A stretch of DNA of 64,000 bases from Synergistaceae bacterium. GTDB lineage: Bacteria > Synergistota > Synergistia > Synergistales > Synergistaceae. Of this stretch, positions 53,413-62,911 are shown one piece after another. The DNA lies in the NCBI GenBank assembly GCA_031289775.1, contig JAITOY010000018.1:1-64000 (forward strand), read 5' to 3'. The notes under the pieces are model-generated. The model searched no databases, had not been told where the DNA came from, and saw only the letters and a list, made by a program, of their open reading frames with translations. A program made the position numbers and the translations under genes. Within the stretch, counting starts at the first letter, position 1, and each line of letters starts with the position of its first letter.

Positions 53413-56138
53413 GGACGCTCCTCCTTCGCCGTCTCGTCCGCTGGCAGAATGGAGCGTATCAGCTCGGCGGCCCTGTCGTAATTAAACGACTCTATCGCAG
53501 CCCTTATCTGCAGGAGGCTTCTGTCAAGGTTCATTCCATAGCTCTCGAGAGACGCCCTCTCGATCTCGGCGAGGGCGTCTTCGTGCTCGAGCGCGTCGAT
53601 CATGCCTCCCACGCCCTCGAGGACTGTGCGCAGTATCTCGACGCTGCCGGCAAGCTTCCGCTCCTTCGGCCCCGGCTCATCGACGGCCATGACGTCCTCG
53701 ATGAAGGCAAACAGATCGAGCATGTCCCTGGAGAACTGACCGAAGCTTTCGTCTACGAAGCCGTAGTCTCCGGATACCGCCGCCATCTCAAGACTCCTCG
53801 CCTCATCGGAGATGTCGTGCGCGCCTATGTTTGCGAGCGAGCTTTTCGCGGCGTGAACATCTATCCTGAACCTCTCGAAATCGCCCCTCTCGATCTGCTC
53901 CGTCATGTTCGCCAGCTTGTCCGGCAACGAGGAGATAAACGCCCTCACCACGCTCAGCCACGAGCTCTCAGAGCCCCCGATGCCGCTTATGGCCGCCTCT
54001 GTATCGAGCCTCTCGGCGAGGCGCCCAATAAGCCCCACGCCCTGGCCGGACGAAGCCCGCCTTGGGGCCGTCTCGACGGCGGAGACTTTACCCTCCGGAA
54101 GCCACGTTATCAGCACACGGTTCAGCTCCGGTATCTCTATAGGTTTGCTTATGAAGTCGTTCATTCCACAAGAGAGGTACGTTTCTTTCATTCCAGTGAG
54201 GGCGTTCGCCGTGAGCGCGACTATGGGAACCGCGGCGAGCCATCCGCCCATGCCGCGGAGTATCCTCGTGGCCTCTATGCCGTTTATCTCCGGCATCATG
54301 TGATCCATGAATATTATGTCGTATCGCTTTTCCGCAACGAGGCCGAACGCGCTTTTAGCGCCATCGGCCGTATCGGGCTCTATGTCGTACTGCCTGAGAA
54401 TTTCGCTTGCGACCATCAGGTTTATGTCGTTGTCGTCCACTAAAAGTATCCGGGCGTCCTCGAACTTGAAGGATCCGATGGAGTTCATCGCGGAGGCGCC
54501 AACCGCATCCATGATTATCGGTTTTTTATTGTTTATGGCGCTTGCGGTCGCCATGACGAGGACTGGCTCGAAAAGCACATGGACGCTGGCCGCGGTATTC
54601 TGCCTCGACGCGAGTTTTATGTCCTTGACCGCGATCAGCTGGCAGCTATCCTGCACCCAACCAAAGTGTTTTTCGATTATCTCGTGCGCGAAATCATACT
54701 TATAAAGGACGTGCGTGTAGGCGTTTTTGCCGACATATGAGACGAAGGATTCCTCGCTTTGAGAGACGTCGTAATTCACCCCGAGGTCGCGCAGCATATC
54801 CTCGTATTGAAGGGCGTGTACGCCCTCGGCAACCACAAGCACCCTTTTCGCGAGGGGGCGGATCACATTTGCCAGAGACTCGCTCGAAGCGGCGCGCAGC
54901 TCTACAGAAAAACAAAAGAGACTTCCCTCTCCGTATACGCTCTTCGCCTCCAGAGACCCGCCCATCTTCTCCACAATGCGGCTACTGATGGAGAGCCCGA
55001 GGCCTGTCCCCTCGACGTTGCGGTTGAGATACCTGTCCGTCTGCGAGAAGGGCTGGAATATCAGCGGCAGTTCCTCCTCCTTTATCCCTATGCCTGTGTC
55101 CTGAATCGAGAACACCAGCTTCACCATGTCCGCTTTTGTCGGGAGACACGCGACAGATAGCTTGACATACCCCTCTCTCGTGAACTTGACGGAGTTGTTG
55201 AGAAGATTCAGGAGCACCTGCTTCAACCTGATCTCGTCGCAGTATGCCATGGAGGGAGTGCGGGGGGAAATGTGAGTGACGAAACAAAGATCCTTGTCCG
55301 ACGCCTTCAGGTTTATGAGCCCCGTTATGTCGGTGAGCAGCGAACCGATGTCGACCGGGGCTTCGAGCAGTTCGAGCTTGTCCGCCTCTATCTTGGAAAA
55401 ATCAAGCAGGTCGTTTATGATTGCCAAAAGCGAGTGCGCCGCGTTCGTTATGCTCTGCGCGTAACCCCTCTGGACGTCGTCGAGCGCCGTCAAAAGCAGA
55501 AGGTCGCTCATGCCTTTTATGGCGTTCATCGGGGTGCGTATCTCGTGGCTCATGTTCGCGAGAAACGACGTCTTCGCCTTATCAGCGGCCTCAGCGCGTT
55601 CAAGAACCATCGTTATATCCGTGACGTCGTGCAGAACGACAACGAGACCCAGACATTCGCCGCCCGACTCGAAAGCCGGCGAGATATTTATCGTAAGCTG
55701 AAGCGCCTTACCGTCCAGCATAACAAGTCTGTCGCTGAAATCTATCCTTCTTAGCCCCTCCATGGCCTCGCCCATATAGGCCGTCATGCGGTCTATCCAT
55801 TCCTTCGTGGCGATACGGCTGAACAGCCGTTCGAAATGCAGGCCGGTCATCTCTCTCTGGTCTGAGTAAGAGAGTATGCGCATGAGCGTGTTCGTCCCGA
55901 GGGTGTAGTTGAGCTCGTTGTCGAGGACGAGAATCATGACTGGCGACGTTTCGAGGAGCAGCCTGTTGTAGAGGAACTGGAGACCCCTCAGCCTCTCCGC
56001 GTCCTCAAATCTCGACACGAGACTACCGTAACGGCGCTCCAGTTTCGCCAGTTTTCCGCGTAGTTTTTTGCACTCGGCCGCGTCGTCGGGCTTTCCCACC
56101 TGGTAGTCCGCTTCCGTCATGTCGAGCTGGATGCCCAT
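53409..56138 (-). CDS. Cytoplasmic hybrid histidine kinase (PAS-HisKA-HATPase-REC-HPt)
   Basis: 909 aa, no membrane segment. Coiled coil near the N-terminus; PAS about 60-185; HisKA with [18 protein letters not shown] near 198; HATPase with [32 protein letters not shown]; a receiver-like but degenerate segment about 440-530 without the usual acidic cluster; a genuine receiver about 550-665 ([10 protein letters not shown], acceptor Asp in [13 protein letters not shown] near 609, Lys in ISKPIE); and HPt with [14 protein letters not shown] near 764. It overlaps the HD-GYP regulator gene by 4 nt and probably controls it by phosphorelay through its HPt domain, linking an intracellular signal to c-di-GMP. 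Confidence 0.92.
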   Translation of the reverse strand: MGIQLDMTEADYQVGKPDDAAECKKLRGKLAKLERRYGSLVSRFEDAERLRGLQFLYNRLLLETSPVMILVLDNELNYTLGTNTLMRILSYSDQREMTGLHFERLFSRIATKEWIDRMTAYMGEAMEGLRRIDFSDRLVMLDGKALQLTINISPAFESGGECLGLVVVLHDVTDITMVLERAEAADKAKTSFLANMSHEIRTPMNAIKGMSDLLLLTALDDVQRGYAQSITNAAHSLLAIINDLLDFSKIEADKLELLEAPVDIGSLLTDITGLINLKASDKDLCFVTHISPRTPSMAYCDEIRLKQVLLNLLNNSVKFTREGYVKLSVACLPTKADMVKLVFSIQDTGIGIKEEELPLIFQPFSQTDRYLNRNVEGTGLGLSISSRIVEKMGGSLEAKSVYGEGSLFCFSVELRAASSESLANVIRPLAKRVLVVAEGVHALQYEDMLRDLGVNYDVSQSEESFVSYVGKNAYTHVLYKYDFAHEIIEKHFGWVQDSCQLIAVKDIKLASRQNTAASVHVLFEPVLVMATASAINNKKPIIMDAVGASAMNSIGSFKFEDARILLVDDNDINLMVASEILRQYDIEPDTADGAKSAFGLVAEKRYDIIFMDHMMPEINGIEATRILRGMGGWLAAVPIVALTANALTGMKETYLSCGMNDFISKPIEIPELNRVLITWLPEGKVSAVETAPRRASSGQGVGLIGRLAERLDTEAAISGIGGSESSWLSVVRAFISSLPDKLANMTEQIERGDFERFRIDVHAAKSSLANIGAHDISDEARSLEMAAVSGDYGFVDESFGQFSRDMLDLFAFIEDVMAVDEPGPKERKLAGSVEILRTVLEGVGGMIDALEHEDALAEIERASLESYGMNLDRSLLQIRAAIESFNYDRAAELIRSILPADETAKEERP

Positions 56139-56259
56139 ATCGCTGTCGATTCGTTGTGTAGAGCAAATTTAAGAATACTAAACACCTCCATCAGCGCTCG
56201 GCAGATATATTACAGTACATACGGGCTTGCAATGGCAATTGCGACGCAGAGGCGCGCCG

Positions 56260-58092
56260 TTACAGGGCCGCTAGCGAAAATATGCCGTCCCGGACGGACT
56301 TCTCGTCCAACCCTTCGTCAAGGACGCCAAGGACTTCGCCTATGGAGAGGTTTTCTCTCCCGTCTATCCTCGAAAGGAAAATTTTGTCGTGGCCCGTCCT
56401 GCCGACGTGGGCCGGGTCGTAGAAAAGCTCCTCGAAAAGCTTCTCGCCCGGCCGAATGCCGGTAAAGACGACCTGCACGTCACTGTACGGCTCCCGCCCG
56501 TGAAGGCGAATCAAGGTCTCCGCCATCTCGGTGATATTCACCGGGTCTCCCATGTCAAGCATGTACAGCTCCCCGCCATGCCCCATGGAACCGGCCTGCA
56601 GGACGAGGCTCACGGCCTCCGGAATCAGCATGAAGTATCTCGTCATGTCCCTGTGAGTGACCGTGACCGGGCCTCCGCGCTTTATCTGCCGCTCGAAGAG
56701 CGGGACAACGCTCCCGCGGCTGCCCAGTACGTTGCCGAACCTCACCGTGATGTATCTCGTGCCCGCGTGGGCATCCCACGCGCCGCTCATCAGGCGCTCC
56801 GCAATCCTTTTTGTGGCGCCCATCACGCTCGACGGCCGAACCGCCTTGTCTGACGATATCATGACGACGCGTTCGGCGCCATATATTCCGGCAAGCTCGA
56901 AGAGCGTCCATGAACCGAGCCCGTTGACCCGAAGCGCCTCCCTCGGGTTATCCTCCATAAGCGGGACGTGTTTGTGCGCGCCAGCGTGAAATATGACGTC
57001 GGGCGCGCAACTCTCGAAAAACCTCTTCATTGTGGGAAAATCGGCGATGTCCGCTATCACGGGACGGATTGGGACGGTCACGCCCACCTCGCTCAGCCTC
57101 TGTTGAAGCATGTATATCGACTGCTCTCCGTGCCCTAAAATAATCAGCTCGGCCGGGGAGTGTTTCAGCACCTGCGAACATATCTCGGAGCCTATGGAGC
57201 CGCCGGCGCCGGTGATAAGGATTTTTTTGCCGCAAAGATACTCGCCTATCCCCGCCTCGTCCAACTGTATCGGCTCTCGCCGGAGCAAGTCCTGAAGTTC
57301 GACGGAGCGGAGGCGGCTGACCTCCACCCTGCCGTCCGCCAATTCCGAGAGACTCGGCAGAACCCTCACCTCCACCCCAATCTCCGAGAGCGCGTCCAGA
57401 TACTCGCGCACTCTGGCCCCGCTGGCGGATGGGATGGCGATCAGAGCCACCTCTATGCTCTTCGACATGACTATGTCCTTGAGGGAGTCGCCCCCCCCGA
57501 GGACAGGCAGACCAGCTATGCTCTTGCCTAGCTTCTCCGAATCCTCGTCTATAAAACCGACCGGAAGCAGATCGTGCGTTCTGCGATGCAAATCACGCGC
57601 GATATACGCCCCGGCCTCGCCAGCGCCGATTATGAGCGCGCGCTTCGCGGACGCGGACGCTCCCGGGCGCGACGACGAGAGCTCCGCAAGCCGCCAGGTC
57701 GCTCGCGTACCGCAGGCGAAGCACAGCCCGGCGAACAGCATTATCGCAAGCGAGGATCTCGGCACCATGAGGGTTTTCATAAAAAAATTGACGAACATAA
57801 ACAGCGCGCTTCCATACACGTAACTGCCGGCGAGCTTCGCGTACTCCTCCACGCTCGCCTGAGGCCAGTACACACGGTAGACGCCGCACATGAAGAACGA
57901 GAGGACTACGCACAGCGGAAAAAGAACCCCGGCCATCAGGAGGTCTTCGAGATTGTCGTATCCTATCAGAAGCGTCAGTCTGAGGGCGAAACCAATATAG
58001 ACCGCAAATGCCAACAAGCATATATCTAAAACGATGACACGCCTGTTGCGCCTTGCCACAGCCGACCAGAGCCTGAGAATTTTACCTCTCAA
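56260..58092 (-). CDS. Membrane nucleotide-sugar 4,6-dehydratase (CapD/WbpM type)
   Basis: 610 aa. Four N-terminal membrane helices (about residues 15-120), a first Rossmann-like domain (ALIIGAGEAGAYIARDL) and a second catalytic SDR domain with ILITGAGGSIGSEICSQVL near 275. It also has FHAGAHKHVPLMEDNPREA and MISSDKAVRPSSVMGATKR: the S-M-K triad, with Met in place of the usual Tyr, is the known signature of the WbpM/CapD group. Predicted to make a 4-keto-6-deoxy-UDP-HexNAc precursor for surface polysaccharide. Start TTG 58092 lies 5 nt after GGAGG; a TTG at 58110 overlaps that site. Downstream of a 149-aa unknown gene by about 24 nt. Confidence 0.9.
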   Translation of the reverse strand: MRGKILRLWSAVARRNRRVIVLDICLLAFAVYIGFALRLTLLIGYDNLEDLLMAGVLFPLCVVLSFFMCGVYRVYWPQASVEEYAKLAGSYVYGSALFMFVNFFMKTLMVPRSSLAIMLFAGLCFACGTRATWRLAELSSSRPGASASAKRALIIGAGEAGAYIARDLHRRTHDLLPVGFIDEDSEKLGKSIAGLPVLGGGDSLKDIVMSKSIEVALIAIPSASGARVREYLDALSEIGVEVRVLPSLSELADGRVEVSRLRSVELQDLLRREPIQLDEAGIGEYLCGKKILITGAGGSIGSEICSQVLKHSPAELIILGHGEQSIYMLQQRLSEVGVTVPIRPVIADIADFPTMKRFFESCAPDVIFHAGAHKHVPLMEDNPREALRVNGLGSWTLFELAGIYGAERVVMISSDKAVRPSSVMGATKRIAERLMSGAWDAHAGTRYITVRFGNVLGSRGSVVPLFERQIKRGGPVTVTHRDMTRYFMLIPEAVSLVLQAGSMGHGGELYMLDMGDPVNITEMAETLIRLHGREPYSDVQVVFTGIRPGEKLFEELFYDPAHVGRTGHDKIFLSRIDGRENLSIGEVLGVLDEGLDEKSVRDGIFSLAAL

Positions 58093-58116
58093 ATGCGGCC
58101 TCCGCTGCAAAATAAG

Positions 58117-58566
58117 CTAAATAATGAGCCTGCTTCCGCCCGCCTTGCCGCCCTGCTGTGAGGAGAGCTTGTCGAGCTGATGCAGGACGTCAGGCGAGGC
58201 CACTGTCAAAGCGGATTTTTTATCCTGCTCACGGCTGTATTCCTTGACTTTTTTCTCGTATTCCACCATGGCATTTTTTATCTCGTCGACGTCGCCTTTT
58301 ATCCACTGGAGTATATTGTTGGCCACGGAGACGGCAACTTCCTCGCCCGGTTCTTCCTGAATCATGCCGAGCTCCTTGAGCATCCTGTGTTCCTCCTTCA
58401 CGGAGTCGACGATGTCCGAGTCGGAGATGAGGCCTTTTTTATACAGGGCCCTCGCCACGATATTGAAGCGGGTCTTGCTGTTCTCGTCGTTTTGCGCAAG
58501 CGATTCCACTCTCGAAAGAAGCATCGTGATGACGTCTTCAAGGCTTACCTGCATGGGCATTTGCAT
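58117..58566 (-). CDS. Hypothetical helical protein
   Basis: 149 aa, not recognised. Mostly alpha-helical and charged: VSLEDVITMLLSRVESLAQN at the N-terminus, a central KGLISDSDIVDSVKEEHRML, an acidic VDEIKNAMVEYEKKVKEYS helix, and a glycine-rich C-terminal end (QQGGKAGGSRLII). No signal peptide, membrane segment, cysteine cluster or catalytic motif. GGAGGAA lies 5 nt before the ATG. It directly precedes the CapD-type dehydratase on the same strand, so it may be an accessory or simply co-expressed protein. Confidence 0.75.
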   Translation of the reverse strand: MQMPMQVSLEDVITMLLSRVESLAQNDENSKTRFNIVARALYKKGLISDSDIVDSVKEEHRMLKELGMIQEEPGEEVAVSVANNILQWIKGDVDEIKNAMVEYEKKVKEYSREQDKKSALTVASPDVLHQLDKLSSQQGGKAGGSRLII

Positions 58567-58731
58567 ATCGATTCCTCCATACCTGCGTATATTTTTTTAA
58601 GAGCTCGCCTTTATTCTATCATAGCAGAGGAGGAACGACGGGCTTTCATCCGGCGTTTTCTGGCTTATCCGAGAGAATCGGCGACGCCAGTCAGGGTTTA
58701 AACCTTTGGCCTTTAGGCCCATAACGAGAAA

Positions 58732-59637
58732 TCACGACTTCGGCTTCCAGTTTTTCGCCTTCACTATTTCGGGCCGCGGCGGGAGGTAATTCAGCGGGTC
58801 GCGTTTTTTGCCGGCCACCCTTACCTCGAAGTGTACGTGATCCGTGGTGGCGCTCCCCGTCCTGCCCACTGTCGCTATGAACTCGCCTCGTTTTACCCTC
58901 TGCCCCATTTTGACCAATATGCTGCTGCAATGAGAGTAGAGCGTGTGAACGCCGTTCCCGTGGTCTATGATAACCGTCTTGCCATACCCCTTGAAGCGAG
59001 GGCCTCCGTTCGCCGCTACCGAAACTATGCCGTCAGCCGCGGCGGCTATCGGCGTATTTTTTTTCGTGACTATATCTATTGCGCCGTGCACCCTGCCCCG
59101 GCGCCTCGTGGCGTTGAACGCCGAGTAAATCAGCCCGTCGACCGGCCAGAGGAGTTTACCCGACGTGAGCGCCAGAGGCGCGCTTTTCCCTAAAGAGCCT
59201 ATCGGAAGCATCGTCGCGACCTTCAGAGCGACCTCCGCGTCCGACAAGGAACCCGAGACGGGCGAGACCTGTTTTGCCGGCAGTTCGTCGGGCAGCATGG
59301 CCGCTACGTCGATAGCCTGCCTCATCAGGCCGGCTATCGCCTTCACAGACGAAACAGTCGCCTCGGCTGGGCCGATCGGTTTTGGCGGAGTCTCCATAAA
59401 CAAATATCTCCCGGGCAAAAGCCCGGCTACGTCAAGCGCGCCCTGCGGCGAGTCTATGCTGGCGTTGGAAACCTGCGCATAAAGAAGAAGTATGAGGAGC
59501 GCGAAAACGGCCGGCAGAGCGCGGAAACGCGCTTTCGACGCAACGCGCGAATAACCTGGATGATCGGATGGGTAATTAAACTGATTTGAGTTTGTGGTTT
59601 TTCCCGTAATATGCCTATTTCTGCTTGTAATAACCAT
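58732..59637 (-). CDS. M23 family metallopeptidase (LytM-type)
   Basis: 301 aa membrane-anchored cell-wall hydrolase or hydrolase activator. One uncleaved signal/anchor helix about residues 38-60 (LPAVFALLILLLYAQVS); a spacer with repeated blocks (VAGLLPGRYLF, VAAMLPDELP, VATMLPIGSLG); C-terminal M23 domain with HGAIDIVTKKNTPIAAAADG (zinc ligands His and Asp), VIIDHGNGVHTLYSHC and TTDHVHFEVRVAGKKRDPLNYL. All zinc ligands are present, so it is probably catalytic rather than an EnvC-type degenerate activator. GGGAGGAA precedes the ATG. Confidence 0.9.
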   Translation of the reverse strand: MVITSRNRHITGKTTNSNQFNYPSDHPGYSRVASKARFRALPAVFALLILLLYAQVSNASIDSPQGALDVAGLLPGRYLFMETPPKPIGPAEATVSSVKAIAGLMRQAIDVAAMLPDELPAKQVSPVSGSLSDAEVALKVATMLPIGSLGKSAPLALTSGKLLWPVDGLIYSAFNATRRRGRVHGAIDIVTKKNTPIAAAADGIVSVAANGGPRFKGYGKTVIIDHGNGVHTLYSHCSSILVKMGQRVKRGEFIATVGRTGSATTDHVHFEVRVAGKKRDPLNYLPPRPEIVKAKNWKPKS

Positions 59638-59737
59638 ATAATTCCTCCCATCTGAATAACCGCGAAGGCCCGCAAAATGAATGCGGCTACGCAGGCCGGT
59701 ATATTAACATGAAAAAACCGTTATGGCAAATCCTAAT

Positions 59738-60829
59738 TTAAATCTTGCTCTGCCCGTACAGGTCGATCCTGACGTTTCCCTCGAACGTCCTCGCGGCAGA
59801 TATCATGAGGAGATAAAGCTCGCTCTGCCATACGTAGGTTCTTACAGGGGCGATCCACTTCACGCGGGCGGTTATCTCGTCCACGAAAAATTTAAAAAGC
59901 GCCCAGGGGCCTGTGAAAACTATGCCCTCCACATCGCCGCGCAAAGCGACGGCGCGAGCCCCGATCTCCTTCGCCACACGGTAAGCCATAGCCCTGACGA
60001 GGAAAATAGTCGTCTCGTCGCCGGCGAGGCACGCGCCCTCCACGCTCGACAGACTGCCGTCGCCCAAATGCGCCGCGAGCCCTCCTGATTCCGTCACAAG
60101 GCGCAATATCTCGTCCATATCATACCTCCCGGAGTAACATAACTCCAGAAGACCGCCTGTCGGCAGGGCGCCGGACGTCGTAGACGAAAAGGGGCCTTCG
60201 CCGTCAAGCGGGCTGTTGCTGTCGATAATCCTGCCCATGTCGAACGCGCCGACGCTTATCTCGATCCCGAGGTGCGCTATTATCATACGCCCGTCGTATG
60301 AACCCTTGTACATGTCGTCCAAAAAAAGCGACGCGGCAGCCCTGTGGGAGAACGCGTGGTAGACGGGCGCTCTCGTTATGTCCTTGACGCCAGAGAGGGC
60401 GGCTTCCGGCATTATCTCATTGTCCATTGCGGGTTCGATTAAAAGCGGCAGACACTCGTGGTCGCTCTTGCCGTTTATGTGGTTCGCGAGGTTTGCCGCC
60501 AAAAAAACGGCCGAGCGCCGCACGTTTTCGTCTATCCTGCTCTCCTCCATAAGCGCGGACAATCTGCGATCCACGAGGTATATCCCGCCAGCCAGCGTCT
60601 CCACCCCGCCCTGGGTGATGACTATGTCCACGTCGTCGATTACGATCTTTTTTTCGGTTATGAGGCTCATCATCGCGTTGTACCGAAAAACTCCCTGCTC
60701 CAAAGGAGTCAGGAGGGAGTTGAGCTCCGCCGGAGAGTGTTCTATAGTCTCACAGCAGAGCTCGACCTCGTCCTCGTACAGAGCGAACTCCGTCACGGCC
60801 AGCTTTGTGAGGAACGGGAGCACCTTCAA
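59738..60829 (-). CDS. Butyrate kinase-like protein with degenerate active site
   Basis: 363 aa homologue of butyrate kinase (acetate/butyrate kinase fold, ASKHA). Recognisable by DSNSPLDGEGPFSSTTSGALP, VYHAFSHRAAAS, ELCYSGRYDMDEI and MAYRVAKEIGA. The catalytic signatures are altered: the N-terminal NPGSTSTK phosphate loop is absent (the aligned region reads FLTKLAVTEFALYEDE), HMGGGISVG has become HLGIEISVG, the TGG loop reads FTGPWA, and the PGEDE region reads YVWQSE. TTG start at 60829 with AGGGAG 9 nt upstream. It starts 16 nt after ptb, the usual ptb-buk order. It may be a pseudokinase or have a changed function; it should not be annotated as active butyrate kinase without test. Confidence 0.8.
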   Translation of the reverse strand: MKVLPFLTKLAVTEFALYEDEVELCCETIEHSPAELNSLLTPLEQGVFRYNAMMSLITEKKIVIDDVDIVITQGGVETLAGGIYLVDRRLSALMEESRIDENVRRSAVFLAANLANHINGKSDHECLPLLIEPAMDNEIMPEAALSGVKDITRAPVYHAFSHRAAASLFLDDMYKGSYDGRMIIAHLGIEISVGAFDMGRIIDSNSPLDGEGPFSSTTSGALPTGGLLELCYSGRYDMDEILRLVTESGGLAAHLGDGSLSSVEGACLAGDETTIFLVRAMAYRVAKEIGARAVALRGDVEGIVFTGPWALFKFFVDEITARVKWIAPVRTYVWQSELYLLMISAARTFEGNVRIDLYGQSKI

Positions 60830-60845
60830 GGCGGGAAGCTCCCTG

Positions 60846-61769
60846 TCATTTCCTCTTTTGGAACGCCGCGAGCGCCACGGCGGATGCTATAGACAGCAGT
60901 TTCGTCTCCGCGGAATCCGCGCGGCTCGTGAGAACTACCGGGGCCTTGGCGCCTAGCACGAGCCCGGCCGTTTTGTTTCTCGCGAAGTAGACGATGGACT
61001 TCGCGAGCAGGTTCCCGGCCTCTATGTCCGGCACGATCAGGATGTCTGCGTGCCCCGCGACTTCCGATACTATTCCCTTGTGGCGGGCCGACTCCTCAGA
61101 GACGGCGTTGTCGAGCGCGAGAGGGCCGTCCACGAGGCATCCCGTGATCTGTCCGCGACGGTTCATCTGGGTGAGCAGCGCGGCGTCGAGCGTTGAGGGC
61201 ATCTCTGGATTTACGACCTCTACAGCGGCCAGGGCCGCGACTTTCGGCGTCTCGACCCCGAAGGCGTGGGCGAGACGGACGACGTTCTCCAGAATACCGA
61301 CCTTTCCCTGCAGATCCGGGTACATGTTGAACGCCGGATCCGAGATGAAAAATATCCTGTCGTAGTTCTCTATCTGGTGGATGTATACGTGGGAGAGCAG
61401 CGCGCCGGAGCGCAGCCCGCGATCCTTGTTGAGAACCGCGCGCAGGAAATTTGCCGTCTTCACCATCCCTTTCATGAGGACGTCGGCCTTGCCGGACGAC
61501 ACAACCTCGACCGCCTTGAGGCTCGCCTCCGCCTCACCTTTTTTTTCGTCGATTATTTCGAAGTTTCGCGTATCGACGGAGATGGAGGCGGCTGTCGAGG
61601 CGATCCTGTCGGCGTCGCCTACGAGGAATGCCTTGGCGACCCCTTCTTTTCTCGCTTTATCGACGGCCTCGAGAACCTCCGCGTCCTCGGCGCAGGCGAC
61701 GCTGACCGTCATAGGGCCAACGTCGCGGGCATAATTCAACAGTTCTGTGAGCGAGCGCAACTGTCGCAT
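60846..61769 (-). CDS. ptb: Phosphate butyryltransferase-like phosphate acyltransferase
   Basis: 307 aa enzyme moving an acyl group (butyryl or branched acyl) between CoA and phosphate. Seen: DVLMKGMVKTANFLRAVLNKDRGLR, ISDPAFNMYPDLQGKVGILENVV, ETPKVAALAAVEVVNPEMPSTLDAALL, CLVDGPLALDNAVS, ADILIVPDIEAGNLLAKSIVYFA and GAKAPVVLTSRADSAETKL, all as in canonical Ptb. Start ATG 61769 (MRQLRSL) lies 10 nt after AAGGGG; a 34-residue longer reading lacks one. First gene of a pair with the degenerate butyrate-kinase-like gene. Fits fermentation of amino acids to short-chain fatty acids. Confidence 0.9.
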   Translation of the reverse strand: MRQLRSLTELLNYARDVGPMTVSVACAEDAEVLEAVDKARKEGVAKAFLVGDADRIASTAASISVDTRNFEIIDEKKGEAEASLKAVEVVSSGKADVLMKGMVKTANFLRAVLNKDRGLRSGALLSHVYIHQIENYDRIFFISDPAFNMYPDLQGKVGILENVVRLAHAFGVETPKVAALAAVEVVNPEMPSTLDAALLTQMNRRGQITGCLVDGPLALDNAVSEESARHKGIVSEVAGHADILIVPDIEAGNLLAKSIVYFARNKTAGLVLGAKAPVVLTSRADSAETKLLSIASAVALAAFQKRK

Positions 61770-61935
61770 AACTGATAATCCCCTTTCACTTGTCATGATT
61801 TTTTTGCGGAAAATACTCAATAGGAAGAGATTATCATAATGCGGGGTTTTCGTGTAGGCTGAAAACCTCAATCCACAATCATAACCTGCAATATCGCCGA
61901 AATAATGTAGAATAATACCCGCGGGGGGCTTGACT

Positions 61936-62574
61936 ATGTTCTACTGGTTGGCACGGTTATTCTTCAGGCTGTATTTTTTGATCTACCACCGGGTTCGAAT
62001 AAGGGGGCTCGGCGAGCTCAAAAAGTTTCTCGCGACGCGCGACGACCCTGTGCTGCTCGCCGCAAATCACGAGAGCTACCTCGACCCGCCGGCCATTGGC
62101 ATGGCGTTTCCGGGGCGGCTCCGATTCGTTGCCTGGGACGGCCTGTTTAAAATCCCTGTGCTCTCCGCGCTGATCACGGCGCTCGGGGCGGTGCCAGTGA
62201 GTCAGGAGAACAAAAACAGCGCCGCCGGCGTTCTGCGCCAGGTAATCGGCTTCGTGGAGGACGGCTTCAGCGTGCTCATTTTCCCGGAGGGTATGCGGAG
62301 TCCGGACGGCAGTCTGCTGCCGCTCGAAGGCGGGTTCGCTCTCGTGGCCTCAAAAACGAACGCTCCAATCGTGCCGGTATGGATTGAAGGCACGTGGAAC
62401 GCCATGTCCGTCCATCGCTCGTTTCCAAGACCATGTGCTGTGACAATAACATTCGGGGCGCCCATATTGCCGGACGAACTTCCAGAGAACCTGCCGGAGA
62501 AGGAGCGGCGCAAGATTCTGCTCGACTCCCTGCAGAGCGCGCTTGAAAATTTGCGCGATAAAAAACAGGCCTAA
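61936..62574 (+). CDS. plsC: 1-acyl-sn-glycerol-3-phosphate acyltransferase
   Basis: 212 aa membrane-associated acyltransferase that makes phosphatidic acid. Seen: N-terminal hydrophobic segment (LARLFFRLYFLIY), catalytic NHESYLDPP (HX4D) near residue 46, GAVPVSQE, FPEGMRSPDG (motif III), and FALVASKTNAPIVPVWIEGT. Length typical of short PlsC proteins. ATG 61936 follows GGGGGG by about 7 nt; an in-frame TTG lies two codons upstream. Divergent from ptb and apparently monocistronic. Confidence 0.92.
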   Translation: MFYWLARLFFRLYFLIYHRVRIRGLGELKKFLATRDDPVLLAANHESYLDPPAIGMAFPGRLRFVAWDGLFKIPVLSALITALGAVPVSQENKNSAAGVLRQVIGFVEDGFSVLIFPEGMRSPDGSLLPLEGGFALVASKTNAPIVPVWIEGTWNAMSVHRSFPRPCAVTITFGAPILPDELPENLPEKERRKILLDSLQSALENLRDKKQA

Positions 62575-62589
62575 AATGATCTGTCTTAT

Positions 62590-62703
62590 TCTAATTCCAA
62601 GTCAAACGCGCATCCTGCGCGTTTGACTTGGAAAAGCCGCAATGCTGCGCGGCGCGACATCGTGTCGCGCATTCCAATTTTGAGCCAAATAAAAGCATCT
62701 TTG
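62590..62703 (-). repeat. REP-like stem-loop element, copy 2
   Basis: Reverse-complement match to 15744-15862. It carries the CAAGTCAAACGCGC / GCGCGTTTGACTTGG hairpin (perfect 14-bp arms here), the CGACAT/ATGTCG hairpin and the TCAAAATTGGAAT end, which is repeated once more just outside (62703-62718). It sits 15 nt after the plsC stop, where it could also act as a transcript 3' end. Confidence 0.75.
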
Positions 62704-62911
62704 ACTCAAAATTGGAATTACATAAATTAACGCCGAAGGGTTCGCGGTCCCTTCGGCGTCAAGATGAGGAAGAATGGGAGGAATTGGTAGAGTTGCCGCA
62801 ACAGCACCCAACCATCTATGCAAAAATGAGGAGGCCATCCTCAGGCATAGCAAAGGCATTAAAAGTTTGACCTGACTAACTGAAACAAGGGCAAAAAAAC
62901 TGCCTGCCCTT
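62704..62911. other. Intergenic with hairpin and coding-like fragment
   Basis: Contains a 10-bp hairpin CGCCGAAGGG/CCCTTCGGCG (62732-62760). A short plus-strand reading ending at 62870 (DEEEWEELVELPQQHPTIYA...) looks like the tail of a lost protein but has no start outside the repeat. No intact gene is supported. Confidence 0.4.

Noticed and set aside
62628-62870. 80-codon frame across REP copy 2
   Set aside because: Its first half is the repeat element itself; only the last 35 codons look protein-like and they have no start, so no gene is called.
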